Shown piece by piece: positions 25,001 to 33,637 of a stretch of DNA of 64,000 nucleotides. Below the pieces are notes generated by a model. That model was not told where the DNA came from and did no database searches. It saw only the letters and a list, made by a program, of their open reading frames with translations. A program made the translations under genes and the position numbers. The stretch comes from Enoplolaimus lenunculus (Eukaryota; Nematoda; Enoplea; Enoplida; Thoracostomopsidae): assembly GCA_030248215.1 (NCBI GenBank), contig JASANG010000606.1:62001-126000 (forward strand), written 5' to 3'. How positions within the stretch are numbered: the first letter of the stretch is position 1; the number at the start of each line of letters is the position of its first letter.

Positions 25001-28000
25001 TGGACCTACCGCTCTAGTAAATCGCTTAATTACTGAACGAATGCATTTTAACAGTTTTAATCTGGAATGCTTAAACTTGTGAAATGAGAAAATCGCTTCA
25101 AGTTTTTAAACATTTTTTGCTTACCAAACTTTAAGCGTTGTTAGGCGGGATTGGAGTTGTCCAAGGCAATCCAATCCTGAACCAAGCATTGAACGGACCG
25201 GGCCTTAGCATTCAGCGAATCAGGTCGTTGAGAGAATACAGATCGGTCCGGTTCCATCCATTATTGGCTGGTAGTACCTTTCGCGTGCGTCTAATTGTTT
25301 TCAAATCAATTAGCAGTATACAAATCTATTTTGCAATGATTACTAAATCAGATTTCAAATTCGCACTGCTCTCTAAAAGCTTAAACTAACTTGATTTAAG
25401 CTTAAGCTAATTTACCAGTATTAAAGTAACTTTTTAGATTAACTAAACTAACAGATATATAGGTTTACGCTTAAACTCATTTAAAATCTTACATATTTTT
25501 AGTTTAAGCTAAATTTATTGAACTCTTAGGTACACGGCTGCACTTGTTACTTAATGTAAAAATAACTTTATTAATCTCATATTGCGGGGTTCACGTTATA
25601 ACCGGGGCAGCTTGGGACACGTTTTGTCCCCATTAGAGTATTGGGTCACATTTTGTCTGCTTGTAGACCCCATATCGTATTCAAAAATTCGTATTCGTCT
25701 GCTAATATCATGTATAGGTCACCTTTTGTCCTTCAATATCATATGATATTCGATGTATTGTCTGCGAATATCATATGTTATATTTTCAAACGTCTGCATA
25801 GTTGAGGTAACATACCCAAACAGTCCTGTTGAATATCATATGATACTAGAATTTGAAATTTGAATTTTTGAATTATGAAGCTGTGATTTTAAGCGATTTT
25901 GTGTCGGGAACGATTTGCAGACATGTATTTGGTATTTAAAGCACGTTTGTGCCTCTGCCGTCTAACTTTTCATTCATTTATTAGTACCCAAAAGTTACAC
26001 TGTCCCGCTGAATATCATATGATATTCGTTGAAATTTTGGAATATCATATGATATTCGCATAAATGTCCGACAGTGTCACGTGACATACCTTCCGTTGTA
26101 CACATTGATCATTTGAGAGCGGTGTTCGTAAGCTAATGTCATATGACATTCGAGTTTTGTCTGTTCACCCGATATGTGCCCAAATTTTAACGTTGACGTC
26201 TAATCAACATGGGACAAACCGTGTCCCGCCTGCCCCGGTTATAACGTGAACATCGCAATATTAAACTTAAAAACACGTTAGTAAAACTTAAAATTCTAGT
26301 TTTGTCAGTCAATCCAGCCATTTAAGTTTTACTTAAACTCATATTCAAGTGTAGTTAAGCGACAATTTAAGTTTACATTTTTAGAGAGTAGATTCAATAA
26401 ATAAAAATACTGAAAAAAACAACAACAATTTTTCAGTGGCAGCGGCATAAATCAGAAATATATTTCGGAATGAGATAAACTTCGTGTAAAATGTTTTTGC
26501 GAACAAGCGCAACGAGCGAGAAATTTTTTCATTTGTGCGATAAAAAATTTGTTCTAAATCATCTTAAAAGTAATTTCTGCCTATATTTCCCTTGTATATA
26601 TATTCGCCCTAGTCACGGTAACATGTTATTTGATACTTTGATAAAGAATAAACGTTTTGTTTTAGATAGTTCTCGTGGTGGACAATTTCATTCAAGATCC
26701 AGGCGGTGCAGCAGTGTTCGACGACATTAAATACGAGTCTGCGTTGTGTAGTGGTGGCCGAAAGACGAAAACAACTCGGCCAAATCGCGGCAGATCTGGT
26801 GGTAAAACTTCGCCTGAAACGAAACGAATTTCTGGCAACACGGCTTATTTACAAGGTTGGTGATCAGAAATGTTGTAGAACTATAGTTTAAATAGTCAGC
26901 GTCAATGACGCAAATACCCATACATGCGGTTAGCGGGTTTGGTTTCAGGATACAGAGTCATCTTATACAGGAGATTTCAAGCAAAGGTTTTGTAAGATGT
27001 ATAGAATCAGTGATCATGGTAGTACATTAATATTGGGGCAAAGAAAATTATGCTAACATATTAATGTAATGTCAAGAATGTGTTCCGGCTGAAAGATAAG
27101 GCCGTTTGAATTGATCACCAACTCGTTCAGAAATAATTTGAGCCAAGTGGCCAAAAACGACGCTTCACCGAAACTAAAAACTTTCCAATAACTAGAAATC
27201 CTTCAGCCCTGTGGCGAAAAACGACGCTTCGCCGAAACTAAAAGCTTTCCAATAACTAGAAATCCTTCAGCCCTGTGGCCAAAAACGACGCTTCGCCGAA
27301 ACTAAAAACTTTCCAATAACTAGAAATCCTTCAGCCCTGTGGCCAAAAACGACGCTTCACCAAAACTAAAAACTTTCCAATAACTGGAAATCCTTCAGCC
27401 CTGTGGCCAAAAACGACGCTTCACCAAAACTAAAAACTTTCCAATAACTGGAAATCCTTCAGCCCTGTGGCCAAAAACGACGCTTCGCCAAAACTAAACT
27501 TTCCAATAACAGCCCATGTGTTTTTGACGATGAAAACATGTTTCTTATTTCATTTTTATAGAATTAGTCGGCGGTGATGCAAAAGTAATGACATGGATTA
27601 CTGGTAAGTTTTTCGCGAATGAAACTTACAGGGTCTTTCAATTACGGTATCAGACGCTTTATGAACGATCAACTTTAACCAACGCTATCGTCCTGCATAT
27701 TTCAGTCCAATGGTATGGACGAGTGTGTAACGTGAGAAAAACGTGGCGATCGTGTGCGAGGATCAGTAGACCGCGCAGCTTATACAAATTCTGTTTGCCC
27801 AGTTTAGGCAGTACCTTGTTGAACGTTCGATAAGCACCTGACGTTTCTTTTCATATATGTCAAGTACAATTACTGTAGTGACCCGAATAAGAGGGCGGGA
27901 CTGATATTTATATGGCCTCTCCAGAGGGTACCCCACTTGTTATTCGGTTACGGACTGTTATTTATTTTTAACCTGCCCTTCGCCGTCGTTCGTTACTGAT

Positions 28001-31000
28001 ATGTATATATTCGGTATTGCAACTATCCGTTGAATTAAACGTTTTTTGCCTTGCATCAAAAGCTTGAGCGATAATGCGAGGCTACACTTTGGAATGTTAT
28101 TTTCAAAACTTAAGTACTTACGCTTTAAGTTTCGAACTCAACTTTATTTGGACCTGGAGTCATTTATGTGCTACAATTAGGGATAATTATCATTTATGGA
28201 CTATAATAGGGACTCTATCCGCTTACGGACTCCTATTAGGGATACGGACTCCTATTCATATGGAACAAAATCGAAACCTTCTCTCTTATTACCCCTCCTC
28301 CTCTTATTCGGGTCAATACAGAAATATGTTTTTGAATATACGGCTAACGGTCTGTCAATTATTAAGCGCACGTAGTTAAGTGCTTTCTGGGTCTGGGCTG
28401 CAATCAATCCGAATTTCTTGGCAATCCACTGATCCTGGGAAGTAAATTAAAGAAAACAAAAAAGTCTGTGTACCCGAAATCTAGAAATTGACACGATTTG
28501 ACAACTATGTTAGAGACGAACTATACGTTTGGTAGTTTTAATGTCATACGGTGCCGTCCTTCAACGTATCTCACCGTCTGCTCCCGTGCAACACCTTGCG
28601 CGAATGTTCGTCCGACGCAGTTTAACAGGTTGCGTGTGCGGCGACCACGGACACCGTCGTACAACAAGTAAACTGCCACCCTTAATTGTTTCAGATTCAC
28701 CGGCAACAACTATGATCAAGCAATCCGGCGATTTGCAATGCAACGCGTTTCAGGGCGTTTGTAGATGGCGTAACGATGGCAATTCAGCCGATGTAGACTG
28801 GCGTTTAGGGCTTGGACGGCCTGCTCAACGAGCGTTTCGATCTCATACCGGGACAAGCGTTACGCCTGGTAAGTTAAACTTATTAGCAATCTGGGGTCTG
28901 TGGGATGTACCGTTTTTGCGCGGGACTGCAATAGAGTGAGCTTAAGCTTTTGGCTAATTTTTTGCTTACCCATAGGTTTAGGTGAACGCTAAAAATAGGC
29001 ATATGCCATTGTTACGCCCTTCGACCTATGCAAAGATCAGAGCAGGAACGTATTTATCCGGGGCTGCAATAGAGCAAGCTGAAGCTTTAGACTAATTTTT
29101 TCCTTTGCATAATTCCATTAAAGTAAAACACTTTATATATTTTAAAAGGTAACACCGCTTGTATAAGTGGGTTTTCTTGCTCCCTTTAGTTCGTTTGTTA
29201 CATTTTAAAGCGGATCTAGCTACAGGTTTTTATAAATCGTTCAAATCGCTTAAACCACCAAAAATGTATACTCTTTCACCAATGAACTATTGTCTCCTCT
29301 GTCGTTGTCAACATAAGTACCGAATTAACATTACACTGGTATTTTACAGAGCACAACCCGAGGTCTACCTCAGGTGTCAGCTTCGGCTAAAAAAATTGAC
29401 ATCCGGTGTCGGCTCCGGTACAATTTAATTGCAGGAGGTTCATTGTGCATGTTTATTTTTGCTACATTTCCCTTCGTTTCAGTCGCTCCGTATATCATTG
29501 CATTCCCTCATTCAACTCTATCATCGACTGATCAAGCCATTTTGGTTAGCGATACCATTCCGTGTCAAGTTGGCGACGGCGAGCTTTCTTTTTCGTAAGG
29601 ACTATTGCATCCTGGATGATACTTTTGGGGGGCTCATCCCGCAGGTTGTGGGGGCCTCAGATACCCACACGGTGGTCTGTAAAAATATTGTTCACTAGTG
29701 TAACACCAAGGGTTCCACGATGGTATATTTTGCAGGGTGCAACAAATAAAATTAAATTCTAGGTATGACGCGTGCCGGTGTTATCCGGTGGCGCATGAGG
29801 AGTAACGCATAACACTACGGGTTTCGGTTTACTTGCCGCGCGCTGCCGGACGCCGTTGGACGCTGCTATGAGTCGTTGGACGCTACAGTGCGCTGGCGCG
29901 CTCAAAGGGAAATTTTTTATTAAAAATTCCCGCACGATGCCGCGCGCCACGAAATACATTTTGCATATATTTTTGATAGCAACGCATAGCGGCGTGTGGC
30001 GGCGTGTGGGGCTTGCGGCGTCGAAGTAACGAAAGCACAAAAATTTCCTTGCAAATTTTCCTTTCGTAGAACAATCATGTAAACAAAGTAACGCTGGAAA
30101 CTTGCCCAAAATACGTATGCGAGGCGTTCCAGGTTTGATATATATGTTTATTTTTACAAAGTTCCTCTTTAAACTTCGTGCAAACATAAAAACTAGCAAA
30201 TATTAATTAACTAAAGGTGGAAGGATACGTTTTTAACAAAGATCTACAACTATGCTACTATACAGCTGAGACATATAACACAACAGCAGTATATACTAAA
30301 ATAAAAATACGTGACAAGAAACGCGCAAATCAAAGGAAGTTTATTAAACGTTTCGATTGAACATTGGATTCGTTTGCAGAACGCATCATCAAAAAAATAT
30401 GTTACACGAATTCGCCCTCGCTTCACTATCAAGTTGTCTACTGAATGATAAGAAAATTTCTCAAGCTTTAACCTCTTAGGTATACTGTGCAGTAAAAAGC
30501 AAACATTTACGCGTAATAAAAATTTGTAAAATTTTATGACTAAATATTTATTTGTATGCTTTAAGGTACTGGACGACAAGCCATGCACAGATTCAGGTGT
30601 GCACACGACGGGCAGGAACAACAGTTTCAGTTCGATGCAGTTCGGTTTTGCGCACTGGAGATCCTGGTCCTGCGTTTGTCAATGTAAAGCCATTAACAAC
30701 ACCCTTCGAGGTAAGTGTATAATTATTGATATGTGAGATAATTACGACTAAACCCGTAACTAGGTCACCTTGCTTGGGAGGGGCGCTGACCATTTCCAGC
30801 AGCGGCATACAAGGGCTTTTGATTACATACAAGCCATGTTGTAAACTTTCTAGGGTGGCTTCTTATTGTTCCAAGAAGAGCAAGCGCCCCCTCTGCCCCC
30901 CCCACTGGGTACGGGCCCGATTACAAGTCAGAAATGTGTGTCAAATTTCCATGTTTCAAAATGACTTATGCAGCTGCCTGCCTGATCCAAACTGCTGTTT

Positions 31001-31424
31001 ATTCAGTTTGACAGCAAAGCTGTTGAAGAATTTCTGTGTTTTTAGTAAACATTTTAATGGACTTGTTGCAAAATTAACCATTTTATATTGCTGTTAATTT
31101 GATCTGCTGAGAATTTACACACGTCCACCAGAACTCAGTTTTATTTATGAATTTGCGCAAAATTAACCCATATACCAGTAACTGGTTTTGTAATGAAAGA
31201 AAAGTTTCCAAAACTTCGGTGTGATGTGATCAATACTGAAAACCGTATTGTTTGAAAGCATTTTGCGTGGTGTTTTGCTACTCCTGTAGCAAATTTTGGA
31301 TCAAAATTTAGCATTTGCGGCGGATTTTGTATGATTTCAGGTGTTTATTACCGCTTCAAACTTTGTTTCACCTCAAGATTTTACCATCATTGATGATTTG
31401 GAATATAACGCTGTTCTGTGCTAA
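22047..31424 (+). CDS. Extracellular protein with two divergent MAM-like domains (3' part of gene)
   Basis: Exons: 22047-22097, 22604-22645, 23095-23265, 23983-24088, 24591-24738, 26666-26855, 27562-27603, 28695-28868, 29483-29594, 30566-30710, 31341-31424 (TAA). Each has an AG acceptor and GT donor and phases join throughout. Each domain has C-x-F-x4-C-R-W-R-N, a TGT/GTT-x2-P turn, a (V)SD-x-IP-x-Q-x-GDG core, an RYW/YW strand with a V-x-V-C-x-R motif, then PFE and a DNF...(F/I)DDI-x-Y-x4-C end. That order matches the MAM fold (adhesion or recognition, outside the cell) with low identity. Domain 1 is followed by a basic Lys/Arg linker with dibasic sites. The start and signal peptide lie further upstream and were not found, so this is a partial model. 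It faces a single-domain paralogue tail to tail. Confidence 0.75.
22604..22645 (+). CDS. 42-nt linker exon preceding MAM-like domain 1
   Basis: Between ATTGTTTTAG and GTAACT, phase 1-1, encoding TVGGNVRAEKYIT. It has exactly the length and phase of the linker exon before domain 2 (27562-27603, LVGGDAKVMTWIT) and shares the VGG-(N/D)-(V/A) motif, which strongly suggests duplicated linker-plus-domain units. Confidence 0.6.
22677..22815 (-). mobile_element. TTAGGC-bearing hAT-like MITE, truncated
   Basis: Left end GGTCAATGTATAGAACAGGG and two blocks of CCTAAGCC/CGTAAG units, then CAAAAAATTAATGTAATGC. The right end is not recognisable. It sits in an intron of the MAM-like gene. Confidence 0.7.
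23095..26855 (+). CDS. MAM-like domain 1 module (four exons)
   Basis: Exon lengths are 171, 106, 148 and 190 nt; the paralogous modules have 174/112/145/84 and 174/112/148/87. Landmarks are CDFSEPCRWRN, SDQIPRQPGDGILSL, FKVCIRKPHS, MPGPFRYKL and VDNFIQDPGGAAVFDDIKYE. The last exon is longer than in domain 2 because, after ESALC, it adds about 35 residues rich in Arg, Lys and Gly (GRKTKTTRPNRGR), ending in phase 1 for splicing to the next linker exon. Extracellular location is inferred from the cysteine pattern. Confidence 0.8.
24207..24415 (+). mobile_element. TTAGGC-bearing hAT-like MITE, near full length
   Basis: Ends GGCCCATGTATAGAACAGGG and the inverse GTTCTATACATGGGCC are well preserved (about 25-bp inverted repeats). 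Inside are CGTTTTCCTGTGGAGC, a run of TTAGGC/TTACGC units in two blocks split by GCTCATG, and ATATGCATATACTACTG. Located in a MAM-like gene intron. Confidence 0.9.
25579..26262. mobile_element. Inverted-repeat element with internal ATATCATATGATAT palindromes
   Basis: About 684 bp. Outer ends ATATTGCGGGGTTCACGTTA and TAACGTGAACATCGCAATAT are inverted copies (about 32 bp including CCGGGGCAG). Inside, an 18-bp perfect palindrome GAATATCATATGATATTC occurs at about 26012 and 26042, with variants near 25735, 25768, 25833 and 26138. No reading frame of note. It sits in an intron of the MAM-like gene. Superfamily not assigned. Confidence 0.75.
27147..27510. repeat. 64-bp minisatellite, about 5.6 units
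   Basis: The unit begins GTGGCCAAAAACGACGCTTC and ends AAATCCTTCAGCCCT. Copies differ at a few sites (GCC/ACC, CTAGAA/CTGGAA); the last is shortened. It lies in the intron just before the 42-nt linker exon at 27562. Confidence 0.95.
27873..28321 (+). mobile_element. TA-flanked MITE (CTGTAGTGACC family), full length
   Basis: 449 bp from CTGTAGTGACCCGAATAAG to CTTATTCGGGTCAATACAG, preceded by TA. Internal blocks are shared with 16775-17219 in the opposite orientation. Intronic in the MAM-like gene. Non-coding. Confidence 0.9.
28695..31424 (+). CDS. MAM-like domain 2 module and gene end
   Basis: Exon lengths are 174, 112, 145 and 84 nt. Landmarks: LQCNAFQGVCRWRNDGNSAD, TGTSVTP, SDTIPCQVGDGELSF, YWTTSHAQIQVCTRR, RTGDPGPAFVNV and a final exon whose product ends DLEYNAVLC then TAA. 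It is closer to the minus-strand paralogue (LQCSEFTTSCRWYN, DPGPAFVIIP, DDIQYHGEVGC) than to domain 1, so the minus-strand gene probably arose from this module. The donor to exon 145 is TTTTTC|GTAAGG and its acceptor is the less common TTTAAG. Confidence 0.85.
28905..29110 (+). mobile_element. Two degraded TTAGGC-type MITE fragments in tandem
   Basis: Two partial copies of the internal segment (GGGACTGCAATAGAGTGAGC / GGGGCTGCAATAGAGCAAGC, each followed by TAATTTTTT) separated by a TGCAAAGATCAGAGCAGGAA junction. The arrays are nearly lost. Intronic. Confidence 0.6.
29795..30015. repeat. GC-rich GCCGGACGCC-type segment
   Basis: An abrupt GC-rich patch with GCCGGACGCCGTTGGACGC and GGCGGCGTGTGG words in an otherwise AT-rich intron. 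A related patch sits at 41690-41830, with CGCCGCTGGACGCCGCCAGA. A shorter echo (GACGCGCGGTGCTGCGCAG) is at about 57841. Probably a dispersed element or CpG-rich remnant. Confidence 0.45.
30752..30917. mobile_element. CCGTAGCCAG-type MITE
   Basis: Inverted ends CCCGTAACTAGGTCACCTTG and ACTGGGTACGGGCC enclose C-rich and G-rich flanking tracts. Same family as 18569-18730 and 50838-50992. It lies in the last intron of the plus-strand MAM-like gene. Confidence 0.5.
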
Positions 31425-31458
31425 TTTTGTTGTAACAGTTGCGTAAGTATGATGTATC

Positions 31459-31464
31459 AATAAA
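31459..31464 (+). terminator. Poly(A) signal AATAAA of the plus-strand MAM-like gene
   Basis: Canonical AATAAA 35 bases after the stop codon. A TTAGGC-type MITE begins at the next base, so the transposon may supply the cleavage-site region. Confidence 0.6.
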
Positions 31465-31604
31465 TGCCACATGCAAAGATCAGGAGCGGAACGTTTTTTA
31501 TGGTATTGCATTGGAGTACGATTAATCTTTGTACTGTTTTTTGCTTTAGCTTAGGCTTAGGCTTAACGATAAGTACAGTAACTGCTCTGTTTATACATTG
31601 GCCC
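31465..31604 (+). mobile_element. TTAGGC-bearing hAT-like MITE, short array
   Basis: GCCACATGCAAAGATCAGGA, CGGAACGTTTTTTATGG, TTGCTTTAGCTTAGGCTTAG and the end GTTTATACATTGGCCC. The array has only about four units. Confidence 0.8.
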
Positions 31605-31913
31605 AAACAGTTGTTGATAACCCTGTTGTATGGATATTTTCGAACAAGTGTAAAAAATAAAACATAAATAAAAATCAAGATTTTGAAGCATTAAAGGTTG
31701 GCTATGCGGACCGGTTGAAATCACAAAACAACGGAAGTAGATTTTGACTTTTGTGTCTGAGCAGTTCACTACGTATAAATAAGGTATTCTTAAATACTTC
31801 ATGCTTTTACGTCACTATTGGTAAACAGTAAAATTTAATCGATAGTTGTTTCCTGCAGAATGTTTACGCCTTTTAGTTTCTAACCAAAATAATTGTTGGG
31901 ACAAGACGAATAA

Positions 31914-32165
31914 TCAATCAAAATACACAGAGTTCATTGGTCAAGCAAAGATATACTAAGGAAGATCCTTGAAAAACGGACCAATGTTAGCCTCGCGGCC
32001 ATCTGTAGAGATATGATTGTGAGGGTTGCTGCTCAAACAGCAAGTACAAGTTCACCTGCGAGCTCAACACTTAACATGAATACGAAAGAGTTTGATTCGA
32101 AAGGTCCCGGTGACCGGTGGCCAACCGTCCCACCGTCACCAGAGGTTCTGACTGAGGTAGAGTAA
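31914..32165 (+). CDS. Unassigned 83-codon open segment, possible terminal exon
   Basis: Open from 31914 to TAA at 32163-32165, lying between the two convergent MAM-like genes. The product has a basic helix-like start (HWSSKDILRKILEKR), then VSLAAICRDMIVRVAAQTAS, a Ser/Thr-rich stretch, and an acidic, Pro-rich tail (VPPSPEVLTEVE). Base composition is clearly higher in GC than the flanks. Its 5' limit could be at CACAG (about 31929) or at an AAG acceptor near 31945; GAG|GTAGAG near the end could be a donor. No family recognised, no partner exon found, so it could be a fossil exon. Confidence 0.4.
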   Translation, partial: SIKIHRVHWSSKDILRKILEKRTNVSLAAICRDMIVRVAAQTASTSSPASSTLNMNTKEFDSKGPGDRWPTVPPSPEVLTEVE

Positions 32166-33550
32166 GGCAAGCAAATAGCGCATGTGAGATAATTTGCTTA
32201 TTTAAATTTTACGAATTTTCTATTACACAATATATGCACTCTTAAACACTTCCGTGATCATGGTTTAAGAGAATATATTTAAAGTTATGTAGGTTACTCT
32301 TACTTTTTCTGGTTTTTTACACATTATAATTCGTGTCTTAGTTTACCGCGTTTTCAGTCCATTTTCTAGTCAAAATGTTCACAAATTCGTTGATACTGTT
32401 GACGTAATAGGTTTTCTCACACATGAGCTGATCACTCTCATGTGTGAGCACGCGCGGTGAGTGAATGGATCCCCGGGGAATCGCTAGACTTAGCTGATGC
32501 GCAACATTAGGCGCAGCTAAGTTATTAGTTTACCTAAGTTTATTAATCTTTTGTATTATCTTAACCTATGTTTAGTATTAGCCAGCTAACTGCATGATGC
32601 GTACATCGTAAACAGGTCAGATCCTCCAGGTGTTCAGTCCTTTACCTGGCCTCATGTGTTGAGGCGCGGCGTTTATTTTCCAGATCCGTGGAAATTTCTC
32701 CCGTATTTTTGACCGTTTTCATCGCGTGTTTCTCGATTTTATTCCCAGGTCCTGGTCTGATTTCGCGTAGTATCCGTGTAAGTCCACGTATAACCATCTG
32801 GCCGGCTTTAATTCGGGATATAATCGAAGGTAGGATTTTGGGATACTGTCGATGGTGCGATTTTGGAATCTTGGAAAGTTTGATTTTGGAATATTGGAAT
32901 GTGGTCACACGCCAGATTTTGAACTTTGTGATATGGTAGCACCGATGCAACGTCTACCTTGTGAGGCCCCGGTATTGCTACTCGGGCTTATGTTTCACCG
33001 AAACCCAGTGCCGTCTACCGGGACCCTGCTCACGATATATCCCAAATTTAAAGCTTAATTTCGTCGAAAAATGTGTGCTGCTGCAGATTACGTGTTTATA
33101 GCGCCTCCAAAAGTTCCGAAATAAGCCGTATTTTGTTTGAGCCCTATAAGGTGCCGAGGCCGTTGTAGGTGAGCAGTGGGGTACAAATCTAGGCACTTAT
33201 TTTAGCAGTAGGTCATATTTTGTGTTATTGTTATTAATGCCATTTTGGGAATAATGGATCTGAAGTAAACAAAATTCATAAATCACACCGCAAACAAAAG
33301 CTATCAATTTATATAGCTGGGACGGTCGGATTTTTAGACGGCAGCAAACTATACATGGGCTAAACATCTTATAGAAGGTCAAGGCCGTTTTGTAGTAAGG
33401 GTCGTGCGTTTTGGACTCTTTACTTAATAGCTAATAAATTAACTTTTAGCGACACTTTACAGACAGGAATTATTCAGCAAATTAGAAAAGCGAAATGTGA
33501 CAGATTTGTTGCGAAAAATCCAATTTACAACGACAACTTCTGCTTTTAGT
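32166..33550. other. Intergenic stretch between convergent genes
   Basis: No exon seen. An 11-bp-arm hairpin-like CTCACACATGAG...CTCATGTGTGAG is at about 32415-32448 and recalls the piggyBac-like MITE ends. At 32820-32935 there is a GATTTTGGAAT-type short-period repeat. The rest looks unique. Confidence 0.45.
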
Positions 33551-33637
33551 TTAGCATCCAACTTCACCGTGATATTGAATATCGTCAATGATCACAAAAT
33601 CGTCAGCAGACAGAAAATTATTCGCTTCGAAATAAAT
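33551..33637 (-). CDS. Last exon of the minus-strand MAM-like gene
   Basis: 87 nt after TTGTGTTTTAG, in phase 0, encoding IYFEANNFLSADDFVIIDDI plus eight residues to TAA. It aligns with the plus-strand last exon (31341-31424), sharing the NF-x2-(P/A)-(Q/D)-D-F-x-I-I-D-D spacing and the terminal cysteine. It lies 11 bp from the foldback structure, and part of it is repeated inverted at 34488-34520. Confidence 0.85.
   Translation of the reverse strand: MYFEANNFLSADDFVIIDDIQYHGEVGC

Noticed and set aside
28521-28939. 136-codon plus frame as a stand-alone gene
   Set aside because: Only 28695-28868 is exonic (MAM-like domain 2); the rest is read-through into introns.
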